From contig NC_088311.1 in assembly GCF_910592395.1 (NCBI RefSeq), positions 15,132,501 through 15,196,500 of the forward strand: DNA of 64,000 bases. The letters are read 5' to 3'. Made by a program: the position numbers and the translations under genes. The notes under the pieces were generated by a model. The model ran no database searches and was not told the DNA's origin. It saw nothing but the letters and a program-made list of their open reading frames with translations. This DNA is from Lineus longissimus (Eukaryota; Nemertea; Pilidiophora; Heteronemertea; Lineidae). Of this stretch, positions 35,802-45,777 are shown one piece after another. Within the stretch, counting starts at the first letter, position 1. Every line of letters starts with the position of its first letter.

Positions 35802-36579
35802 ATGCTATGGAATAGATCGCGTTCTGTCAATTCAGAGGTAAGTTCTCATTAAATTCACAATTTCATAGGCGATAATATTTGGCTGCTTGTGTTATTGCAT
35901 GTTGATGACATTAGGGAAGGCTTGGATTGTTTAATTGGATGTGATTAATTTGAAATAGTTCGTCGACGATCGTTGAAAAACGATCTGCGAAATGCAGCTT
36001 GGTTGGTCTGAGAAACGATGTCAAAGTCCGGCTTTAAATCATGGATTTCTCAACAAATAACTCTTGTCACATAGCAGAACTAATGTGAATAAACAAGACA
36101 ATAATAAACATCGTTCTGATATCATCGGGTAAGGTTGCCAATGTACATAAACAGTGTAATTGAGGATCGACGCCAGCGATTTGAAATGTCAACAAACAAT
36201 AAATGCGATATGATACACACTGACACTTGCACACTGTACATAGCACAATGCTTCAAACGGGGCCGATTCATCACTCTTATCACAATGTATTCCCAATCAT
36301 ATTAATGAACTTCCTTGATCATTCGGCCCTAGCGCCTTATCAGTTGTTGTTGGCCTTGTATTTGATATAAAACTTGGCTAGCTTACCTATTCTATCAAAA
36401 TTAAAATGTTATCTCCTCATCATGTTTTGCAGGACAGGAATGATCTGCAGCTGCATTTGAACATATTTGGTGACCACATCTCAAAGATGACCAAGAGAGA
36501 GGATCGAGCTATGACTTTGCACATCCCATCGACTTCGGTGTTCACCAGTGCAATCATCAGAAGAGCCAGGCAATTCTAG
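35802..36579 (+). CDS. Small two-exon ORF of unknown function
   Basis: Exon 1 at 35802-35837 (ATG; donor GTAAGT) and exon 2 at 36433-36579 (acceptor TTTTGCAG) join in phase 0. The 60-residue product starts MLWNRSRSVNSEDRNDLQLH, has KMTKREDRAMTLHIPSTSV and ends IIRRARQF. An AATAAA lies at 36622, suiting a terminal exon. It sits inside the TIR-bounded composite, so it could be its accessory gene. More 5' exons cannot be excluded. No family recognised. Confidence 0.35.
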
Positions 36580-37081
36580 TATTCAAGTATTTCATTCTGT
36601 AATACTTACCTCAAAATTTACTAAATAAAGAAAACCGCATGTGGCAGTTGGTTAAAAAAATCAAGTCTATCTGTTTAAAGTTTTTACTTGCTATCATTAT
36701 TATCAACATTTCAATGGTGGCATTCTGCTAAGGTTTGTTAAGAGTTTCACTTGACTTAAGCAGGGTGGACACTATTAAAATATTAGCAACATTTTACCAA
36801 CATTTTACCAACATTTTACCAACATTTTACCAACATTTTACCAACATTTTTACAACAATTTTGCAACAAGCCCTTCAAGGCCCTGTGTTCACTAGCAACA
36901 AAATTGCAACAAATTAGCAACATTTTTACAACATGTTGGTAAATTGTTGCAAACTTTTTAGTGGGAACAAAGGGAAATAGGTATTTTGGAGGGAAAATGG
37001 ATGATTCCAAGGAGAGAAGATGTGTTTTGAGTGCTTCTGCAGCAATTTTAGCTGTCATTGTTGAGAGACGGAAGAGGCGGC

Positions 37082-37150
37082 GAAATAACCAAAGAGAATA
37101 TGGACCAGGCCCTGGATCAAAATGAGGGTGGATGATGGGGCATACCACTG
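37082..37150 (+). pseudogene. Harbinger transposase N-terminal trace
   Basis: One plus-strand frame reads RIWTRPWIKMRVDDGAYHCL, the same WTRPWI...GAY signature as at 25.9 kb. The upstream basic run is in a neighbouring frame (MDDSKERRCVLSASAAILAV then RRKRRRNN), so a frameshift separates them. The nested element begins just after it. Confidence 0.75.
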
Positions 37151-37158
37151 CCTGTTAA

Positions 37159-37754
37159 GGCCGCGTATCCATAGGGTATGCCCTTGTGTAGTGTGGCGTT
37201 ATGGCGTAACAGCCTTGTGACCTGGCACTATGCCCTGAGTCTCCATTGGATATTCCTTTTTGGTCATGGTAGGCCTTTGTAGTCCTCATTTCGCAGCGGT
37301 CAATCGCGTTTATCCGCACGCTGTCATTATTTCAGAAGACAATTTCTTATGAATATTGAAAATGAAAATACAAGTAACTTGTATTTTCACTTGCAACATC
37401 AAATTGACATGTACATGTATATAAAACCTGACTTAAGCAACAAATTACAGGTTCGTGCTTGTTATGATAATCATCAGTTTCGGGGTCCCAGAGTAGTTCC
37501 CGTTGATGAACCTCTTGAATTAATTTCGCCTCAGACATTGCTTCCGTGTTGTTCACTCGCAAAAGAATGGACATGTTCAATCCCAATATGGGCCTATATT
37601 CCCAATCCACAGTGCATATATGCCCGCAATGTGACACGGCATAACCTATGGGAACGATCAATAACACCAACGAAGGTTCATTGTCCGTGTGGCGCGCCAG
37701 GCGGTAAAAAGGGAATGTTGTGCAGGGCACGGAACAGCCTATGGATACGCAGCC
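37159..37754. mobile_element. Nested 596-bp TIR element with TAA duplication
   Basis: 17-bp ends GGCCGCGTATCCATAGG and its inverse (one mismatch), flanked by TAA at 37156-37158 and 37755-37757, the PIF/Harbinger target rule. Contains a 25-bp near-palindrome at about 37366-37390 (GAAAATACAAGT / ACTTGTATTTTC). No transposase. Inserted directly behind the Harbinger trace. Confidence 0.9.
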
Positions 37755-38668
37755 TAAAGAAGTTGCGGCTGACTGACAAGCCGTCACACAAAAACTTCTA
37801 GAAAAGGTTTCATCACCCTACGAAGCAAGACACTCACTTGAGAGTTGCTATACCTGCTTCTTGTTCAAGTCACATGAACTCCGGTAGATCACATGACGCA
37901 AATCCTATTTCTGATTGGCTGAAGAGTTTGCAACATTTTTACAACATGCAACAAAGAATTGCATTGCATTTAATTTGCAACAATTTTACAACATGTTGTA
38001 AGACGCGTTTTGCTCTGTACACACTACGCAACATTTTTGCAACATTTCTTGCAACTGGAAATGTAAAAATGTTGCTAATATTTTACTAGTGTACACAGGC
38101 CTTTAGGCAATAATAGAGTTGGGTAGAGCATTTTGTTAATGTTACCCTTTTAGTTAGGGAAACTGGTGCCTTCTGCATTAGGTGGACCCCACTTACTCAT
38201 CTGTCAGACCGGCCTCACGTCGGCATTAGAGTTTAAGGTCCAGTCTGCGAGATTTACCCATTTCTACCCAGCCAAAAGCGGGTGATTGGGCTAGTCTCTC
38301 CATGTGATTCAATTCGCATGGATTCTTGTGTCCCGGTGCTGAAAGGATCCCTCCACAAGGGCAGACTACATCCAGTGGCACTGAAGTATGGAAGAAAGAC
38401 AGAAGACGACCAATTTGCGAAAAGGATCATCATCATCATCATCATGGTAACAGCTGAGGATGAATCATGTTGCTGTGTGTAGAATTGATGGTCCAATATA
38501 GGTTAGGTTATCTGTTTGCGCACACATTGCAAGGGTGGAGCTTGCTTGAAGTAGATTGCGCCAGTCTACCGTAATTCACTGTTACACATCCAGAAGCTAA
38601 TATCCTTAGGCTTTGAGTCCTTAGTTTAGTAGAGTTTGACGAGTAATGTAATATATACGAACAACGCA

Positions 38669-38712
38669 GCAACAACTCAGCTGAGCGCCAGGCCCTTGGG
38701 CCTCTTGTTATT
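38669..38712 (-). repeat. Family D terminus
   Basis: CAGCTGAGCGCCAGGCCCTT followed by GGGCCTCTTGTTATT, nearly identical to 27563-27597. It abuts the truncated C-terminal end of the transposase, so this insertion probably cut it. Confidence 0.75.
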
Positions 38713-38722
38713 AATTTAGCGG

Positions 38723-39498
38723 TCATCTGAACGACAAATGGGACTGTGTTTTCACTGTTTGCTCATGATCATTCATCGTGAAATTGACCCTTTCCAAATC
38801 CTGCAATAGGTTGCTCATCCTCAACATGCCTGAATCATGTCTCCTTCCCTCAACTGGTCCGTAAAGATTTACGACGAGTCCATTTGGAGCCACAACAGAT
38901 TGGAATTTAATGCAGTGCACCCTTTTATGTCCACTATAACAAACTTTTTGGTTCACTGTTGGCCTGCAAATAGGTCTTGGGGTGCCATCAATAAAACCCC
39001 AGCAATATCGTAAAGGAGCACCCTTCTCGTGAATGGCATTGGCAAATTGTCGAATGGTATCTCTGTTCATCCATGGGTGCGATTTTAGGTCAGTAAACTT
39101 CGCCTTGAACCGAGAATACACGTCATCAAGTACTGTATTAATTAGTCCTGATAAAACACTTTTCGGCCTTCCGAAGATTTTTTCCATATCGCATAACCTA
39201 TTTGGGTACACTAACCGGCGTAGGAGCATACAGAGGCCATTTGCCCTGTCACCACAGACCTATCGGGACCTTTGTAGACTGGTGGAATGTCCAGAGCAGT
39301 GGCAAGTCGGGAAATTTCATCTTTCGTAAACCTAAACATCACTTTGCTCTGCTCATCGGAGATCATATTTATATTGAATCTACTATAACTTGGGTCAAAG
39401 GTGGATGATGAAGAACTTGCATCTTCCAACGAGTAGAGAAGCAGGTCGTCATCTTCGGACAACAGTGCCAACTCGAGCACACTCAAATTAGCCGCCAT
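38723..39498 (-). pseudogene. PIF/Harbinger (DDE_Tnp_4-type) transposase, frameshifted and C-terminally truncated
   Basis: Two overlapping minus-strand frames. The N-terminal part (39498 to about 39211) starts MAANLSVLELALLSEDDD and has FRFTKDEISRLATAL. The C-terminal part (about 39229 to 38723) contains KIFGRPKSVLSGLIN, YCWGFIDGTPRPICRP with the first catalytic Asp, and GRRHDSGMLRMS with the second. A frameshift near 39215 separates the parts. The third acidic residue and downstream region are missing where the family D end begins. The family does cut-and-paste transposition at TWA targets together with a Myb/SANT partner, which is not seen here. Homologous to HARBI1-type proteins. Confidence 0.88.
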
Positions 39499-40008
39499 TT
39501 GGACTTTTTACACAACGATGACATCTATCGGCAAAATCGTATCTCGACGACATAGCCGCGCCATAGCCGAACCGAACTGACAACGTTACGTCAACGAGAT
39601 CGAGAACGCGATAACGTGACGCAATCTATCCCGATCTCGATCACGGAAACGGGATAGCCGAATCTCTCTATTATCTCCTTTGTCCCTCCACCATAAGGCC
39701 TAGTTTCCCCTTGTGACATCACTATTTCGGACACTCAGCGCCAAATATCTTCCAATCTTGTCTTTTATGCACCCACACCTTCAACATGCCCTTCTCGTCT
39801 TATAACACAAAGTTCATAGCGTAGGAGCATGCCCTGAACTGCATGTCTGACCTTCGCTGGATGCCTGGGTAAAACACCCACTTTGTGTTGAATTCGGCCC
39901 TGCGAGTCATTAAGATCACGGGCAGGAGTCGCAAACACTTTGTTTTTTCATGTATCCCCAAAGGAAAAAGTCACATGGTGTGAGATCAGTTTGTAATCGT
40001 TCACCAGT

Positions 40009-40628
40009 CCATGCCAGAAAACAGGCGCGATCACGCCCGTAAACTACCCCGCACGAGCACTATCCATAACGCCCGCAAGACACTTTAGGGGCGCGTGCCG
40101 CCCGTCATAAAAAAACACCGGCGCGATAACGCCCGCCGATTCCCAGCACGATCGTCATTCATTTCCCGGTATCCAGAGTTCCATTTCGCGGAAATCTAGA
40201 GTCTCACTCAACGCGGTAATTATGCCGTTGAGCGCTGGGTACACGCCAGGCTGTACACTTCACTATAGTTGGCGGTTGCTGCAGTGCACGGTACTAAGCT
40301 CATGTTTTGACACGCGCCTGGCAACGGCAGCATTTCGTTTCGATTTTGTTCATTGTCCTGTTGTCACGGCCTGATAATCCTTCAAGATGAAACTGAAGAC
40401 AATGTTAGTATGGTCGATTGACCACAAAACCATTGGGTATAAACTCAAAGACGATAGTGAGACTCTAGCCACTGTTATGTGTAAATTATGTGCCAAGCAT
40501 GTAAAAAAGGTCGAAGCCAACGGGTGTCTCAAAGGCAGCGTGTTGGAGGAGGTTTCCTGGCACTAGTTTGCGGGCGCAGGCGTGATCACGGGCGCGGGCG
40601 TGATCGCGCCCGTTTACTGGCATGGCCC
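40009..40628. mobile_element. TIR element with GCGCGATCACGCCCG ends
   Basis: Left CCATGCCAGAAAACAGGCGC and right inverse CCATGCCAGTAAACGGGCGC, each continuing GATCACGCCCG; the motif is repeated internally near both ends. Exact edges and duplication are not resolved. Interior holds a short zinc-finger-like ORF. Confidence 0.7.
40387..40566 (+). CDS. Short ORF with BED-like CxxC, probable transposase N-terminal remnant
   Basis: 59 codons from ATG at 40387 to TAG at 40566. Starts MKLKTMLVWSIDHKTIGYKL, then LATVMCKLCAKHVKKVEANG and a KGSVL block. The CKLC pair and spacing recall BED-type fingers at the start of hAT and related transposases, but the His pair is incomplete. Located between the TIRs, so likely a truncated transposase start. 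Confidence 0.4.
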   Translation: MKLKTMLVWSIDHKTIGYKLKDDSETLATVMCKLCAKHVKKVEANGCLKGSVLEEVSWH

Positions 40629-41227
40629 GCAAGCTGGACAGCTGGCGGGAGTGACCACAATTATGCCATGGTATCAATGGAAAGCTGAGGATCTTCTCTT
40701 CATTAGTGAACTGCATGTAGCTTGTTAAACTCATATTAACTCCTTGAATTTGGAATTTATTCCAGCAGATAGAAGCTTGAACTTGATATAAAGTTGACGA
40801 GGTCTGCCTGATATAGAAGTTTTGAAATAAAAAATATTAGTTTCGATTCATGTCACCAGTTGACGGTACTGAGCAAAAATATTGTTGGACCCTGGTTTGA
40901 ATTTCCCGCCCGAACTGACATACATGTGCATCCCAGCTAGAATTGGCCCCCATTATCACTGAGTGTGCTGGAATGCTCCGACGCAATGTATAATGTACAG
41001 TGACTTTCGAACATGGAAGCTAATAGTGGCATAGAGGATTTGGCTGGAGATCTTGGTTTTTTGCACTGTGCGAATGTGCTTGCCCGGTGACGTCATGCGC
41101 TGAAAAAAAATGGCGCCCTTTTTATTTCGAGCAGATTGATTTTAGGTCAGTGATAAATTTTATATTTTAAGCAGTTTCTGAAATTAATTATGGTACGAAA
41201 CTTCACACATGCACAGAAAAGATTGGT

Positions 41228-41555
41228 TGAAAATTGGTTTCCGTCAATTTCGAGGAGAACTGTTTGTCCAATCAAATTCATTTTTGGTATGTATGTTGGG
41301 GGTGACTAGAGGAAGGTTCCTTTCGAAAACGGGCTCGTTCCGATTGTCAATATGGCCACCAGGGTGGCGTGCTTGAAATCAGTTTCCGTCAATTTCGAGG
41401 AGAACCGTTCATCAGATCAAATTCTTTTTTGGTATGTACGTTTGGGGTGACTAGAGGAAGGTTCCTTTCGAAAACAGGCTTGTTCCGATTGTCAATATGG
41501 CCACCAGGGCGGCGTGCTTGAAATCAGTTTCCGTCAATTACGAGGAGAACCATCA
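41228..41555 (-). repeat. Family B array remnant
   Basis: Two to three reversed 145-bp monomers (GGTGACTAGAGGAAGGTTCC at about 41300 and 41449). The associated tail CAACTAAACCCAGTCACC lies 200 bp further right (41757-41833), separated by unrelated sequence. Confidence 0.85.
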
Positions 41556-41833
41556 TACCGTTCTTTAACTATTGTTCTATTATTGCGTATTCTGATTGGA
41601 CCAGTGCCATATTAGAAAAGAAAATAATTTTCTACGTGATGTACATCGGAGACTTTATCTTTTTGTAACATAGATTTTTATAAACAGTATTTTAGTAATA
41701 GAAAAAGATGACGTGTACAACGGGCATTACAGACCAATAACTCTTTCACGATGTCAACTAAACCCAGTCACCTATGACACCAGCTGCCGGGGGTTGTCTG
41801 AAAAATACTTTACTTTCCTAATACACCAACCAG

Positions 41834-43777
41834 TGTAGGCATTTTTGGCTGGGGGTCCGGGCAAAAATTTTGAAACCTAGATGCTCTGAAGTGCAATTTC
41901 AGGCCTTATTCTGATGATATAAAAAGACATTGCAGCGTTAGTATCGTAGGCAAAACATTTTGCTTCACGGCAATTTGCGGCAGTACGTCGGTCGGCGGGA
42001 GGGAGGCATGGCGGGGTATCCACGTAAATACTAGTATTCAAACCGTTACATACGCAGGGCTGTTTACTTGTGTGTTTCAACCGTATTTTGTACGTTTCCG
42101 ATGTTCGTGCAGCGCTGTACGGTCGGGGACACCATATTATACGGACAGATAAAAAGTTGTGTTTTTACGGGCACTCAACATAAAATTACCATGAAGACAG
42201 TTTATACGATAAAAAAGTGAAGCTGTACGAATAAAAAATTCACTGGTTCCAAAAAAAGTTCTTGATCCCCTTGCCCTCCCTGCTCGCTCCCTGGCCCCCG
42301 ACATCGTCAAAGCACATGGTATTTTGTAACTAGATAGCGGCGCCCCCGCTCTGCCGCTAACTGATCGTACAGGTGCGCTTTTGTCCACTCCCTTGACCTT
42401 GTTGCCAAGGCTACGGGTGATTGTTATTGGCCGACCGTCGTCTGCCGGAACACATGGATAGTAATGGTACTTAATGGTAGTACTTCGGGTAGTGCAGTTG
42501 AGTTGGGCACGCGAAGTGGATTTCGCTAACTGACTGGGTAGGCCTGCATATTTTTATTCTATTGGTTGGAATTGTGACTGCTCGCTCAAAATTTCTTAAT
42601 GAGAGTAGGCAAACGCTTACGTAGCGGCTAGTAGCCTACTGCCAGCCCGACGGTTTTGTGACTTTCTGTCTGTTCTTTCCACATCCAGCGCTCAAAGCTT
42701 CCGTCGCACACAGAAATGCCCCATGTCGAAGCTACGATAAAAATGTCAAAATAATCGCCTCAGATGCCAGGAAATTGCGTCTAAGCCTCCCAAATTTTGA
42801 AATTTTTCCGGCGGACCCCCTATTTGCGGAAGGGCGCATGCAATGCTATATCAATAACGTAGTTTGGAACAGAGTCTGCCTCGATCGGCAGCAATTTGAC
42901 ATAGAATTTGGTAGGCAGTGTAGCGCAAATCGCGTGCCGGCTATTGATGTAGTGCTGTACCGGGTAATTGAGATGGCTGGCAGTCGGGTTGCGGTGGGAT
43001 AATGATCGTTGAGTGACGGCGGAATGTTTATATGCGATATTTACGGCTGTGTTTGTGTAACTATTGGCTTGGATTTAAGCATGGCGGAGGTGAATTTAAA
43101 GAGGGCGGCTGAAAATTTAACAGGGCGGGCTATTTTTAGACGGGGCGCATTTTCACTGCTCAAATTTAAACGGGGCGCTAGGTTTAAATGGCCTGGCGAG
43201 AACACTGCCAACTCAATGTGCCCTGCGTTGGTCTTGTTTTACTAAGAAAAGGCTGGAATTCCATTATTATCAAGTACAGTCTCACAAAACTTGGGGTGCA
43301 AGGGTAGATTTTCATGACGGGTCCGTCTGTGGGGCCTGATTCTTCATCACAGCGCCCCCTAGTGGTAATTTTTCCACCCCCTAGTGGTCATTTCTAGGGT
43401 TAAGTGCCCTCACTAGGGGCGACACAAGAAAAGTTCAAATAAATCCATCCTCGTGGCATTAAAACTAATAAAACTGACCTTTTCAGGGTAACTTTTCATG
43501 CTGAATCTGTCTAAGGGGTTCAATTCGACTTTTAAGTGCCTCCTGGTGGTCATTTTCAGTACTGAACACCCTCCTGTAACCATTTTTAACCAAAAACAGC
43601 CAATAATTCCATATTATCTGGTCATACCTCACCAAACTGGGGCTCTGGGGGAAACTTTTCATGGCAGATCTTCCTCTGGTGTCAAATTCTACATAAATTT
43701 GCTCATTCATGTCCTTTAGTCTTCATTTCTGATGTGTGTGTAATGACCGGGGGTAATTGGGGATCTCGGGCTTCATC
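41834..43777. other. Gene-free stretch
   Basis: ORF 42658-43002 (114 codons) has no recognisable motif. 43350-43430 contains short inverted GCCCCCTAGTGGT / CACTAGGGGCG motifs. Nothing else supported. Confidence 0.4.
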
Positions 43778-43786
43778 AATGTGTAG

Positions 43787-44729
43787 CAAGGAGGATACCG
43801 CGGTGACGTCACGGCTTTTCCAAGATGGCGCTGCATATTGTAAACAAACTCGATCCACGGCCAAGGGAAAATCAAGTCATCAAAAAAGTTAGATTTTTCG
43901 CATCAAGTCAGAGTTATTAGTACTTTTCTGCTATGAAATAAGTCTTCAGACAATAAGCTATCATTTGAATAATGAAAAGTGCTGTTTTGATGGGGAAAAA
44001 TAGGGTTTTTTAAACCAAATAGCCGGCACCGATCTTCCAAAATTAGCGATGGTTTCAAAACAGTCTCCCAGATATAGGGCAATCTCTTCATTATCATAAT
44101 GGGATTTGGAGGCATGTTTACAGATTTTACAAGTTCGAGACCTGTAATACCTAAAACTCGCATAGATCCCCATAGATCCCCTCTATTTGTCGAGTTAGCG
44201 CCCCTGTAAGATCATGCATTTTCGGACACTAGAACGAAATCTTCCTGCGGATATCGCGGTTTCGGTGATGATTTAAGGAGAAATTGACTGTTCTTAGAGT
44301 TGTATGGGACAGAAATGAGTTCATACTTCATGAATACATGAATATATTATGATATGGGCGGGCTTCTAAGTCAAAACAATAACAAACTCAACTGCATCTC
44401 TACTGTATATTGCGTAGTGCATTGCCTAGTGTATTTCGTAGTGTATTTTAGCGGAGACATTATTTCCGCACTTTGGCCACGCCAAACGTCTTTTTTATTC
44501 GTGGAAGTTAATCTGCTCTGTAAATTTTATTTTACACAGGAAGAATCCATACTAGGTATTGCAATATTTCATGTCTATTGGTGTTTTTGTGTACAGGAGC
44601 GCACCAGACAGTGAGACGTGGAGATGTGTTCAGCGCTGGTGCTGTCAGTAGACTGAATCTGATTGGCCATAGCGATCACTAATATGGGTCGGGATCACGT
44701 GATGTGACGTCACCGCGGTATCCTCCTTG
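43787..44729. mobile_element. 943-bp TIR element with 9-bp duplication AATGTGTAG (MULE-like)
   Basis: Inverted ends CAAGGAGGATACCGCGGTGA extending through CGTCAC. AATGTGTAG flanks exactly at 43778-43786 and 44730-44738. A 9-bp duplication fits Mutator-like elements best. The ends contain TGACGTCA, a CRE-type motif. No transposase visible. Confidence 0.9.
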
Positions 44730-44784
44730 AATGTGTAGTATCGAAATCAAGCGTCTCTGTTCATCTAATCCTCTCTTTATTACT

Positions 44785-45777
44785 TGAATCTCGAATACAG
44801 GCTAAGTCCTATGACTACGATTGACTGCAAAAAGTGCAAATATAAGTAACAAACACCATAAGGATTTGTTCATACTAATAACAAACTGCAATACAATTAT
44901 CTTCCCACCTAATGCAACAGAGACAGACTCAGCACATGAGTCTACCCCATTAGTTCCATAAATCAATAAAAGAGGGCAGGGCAATAGCGTAGCAACCAGG
45001 TATGCTAGCATAACCATCAAAACTAAAACCATGAACAGCTGACTTAGTTTACATAAACAGACATATGAATATCTAATAAAGGTCTGGCTTAAACATATTA
45101 TACCAAGAAACGTGTCTAATCAACTTTAAAAGACACTATACACAAATTGGGACGCCATAAAGGCTCAGTAGATACGCCCCCAAAACCAGCATCAATAAAC
45201 ATAGTCTCGCACGACGCAAATCCAAGAGCAAACAGTGCCAAACACACAAACTTCCCCGATAGGGAATTATGAACGCACCAAAACAGTCCTTAATAGGACA
45301 GTAGCAGAAATATGAAGCCCATTACGGCACAAGTTCACGAAAGATGCTAGGAATATAGTCCAACATTGCCAGTGACTTGGAAGCGCATTGCTTGAGACTA
45401 CATTGTCATGCTATCCATCTTGGGTCATCCCACTTGGGCAACTAAGTCCTGATTACAGCCTTAATACTAAGAAATGCTAAGAAAGTGTATAGATCGCTTA
45501 CCGATACATTTGGCCCATATGAATCCGAACCATTACATCTTATTGGAGCATTATAGTACTGTAAATTGGCACTTAAAACGGAGTTGACTTCTAGTGTGTT
45601 CAGTGTTGCAGATTAAGCGAGGAAGTGACCTAGATACTCCCCCAAGCTACTTAGGTAAACAGATGCTGTTGCGTCTGCGCTAGCCAAAGAAAATTAAAAG
45701 TAAACAAAGGCGGCTAATTTAAGATCTGGCATACTGCATCCTAGAAACGAATGGGAAACTGTGTTTTGGCCGTAACA
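44785..45777 (-). repeat. BEL/Pao 3' LTR (993 bp)
   Basis: Direct repeat of 48459-50160 minus its insertion. Runs TGAATCTCGAATACAGGC to CCGTAACA, i.e. TG...CA on either strand. On the minus strand the preceding internal bases are purine-rich (GAGGGGCCCGGGA), a plausible polypurine tract. The copies differ by scattered substitutions and small indels. Confidence 0.9.

Larger units (their letters stand above)
36771..38096. mobile_element. TIR element with CAACATTTTAC subterminal repeats
   Basis: Ends are inverted copies of ACACTATTAAAATATTAGCA and seven further bases (27 bp, one mismatch). The left end is followed by five to six copies of the 11-mer CAACATTTTAC; the right end has several CAACATTTT-like motifs in the opposite sense. 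Carries a Harbinger N-terminal trace at 37082-37150 and a nested element at 37159-37754. Target duplication not resolved. Confidence 0.85.
35021..39671. mobile_element. TIR-bounded composite with Harbinger transposase, about 4.65 kb
   Basis: The two ends are inverted copies of TAGAGAGATTCGGCTATCCC and about 20 further bases. Inside lie a family C end with (GTCT)n (35278-35402), a small spliced ORF (35802-36579), a 1.34-kb TIR element (36771-38096), a family D end (38669-38712) and, on the minus strand, a broken Harbinger-type transposase (38723-39498). Both ends include TA, so the duplication could be TA or part of the inverted repeat. Probably an old autonomous element later invaded by others. 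Confidence 0.75.

Noticed and set aside
37349-37801. 150- and 146-codon ORFs on opposite strands
   Set aside because: They lie within the nested TIR element and reflect its inverted-repeat structure; no protein motif.
42658-43002. 114-codon plus-strand ORF
   Set aside because: No motif, no splice context and no neighbouring coding evidence.
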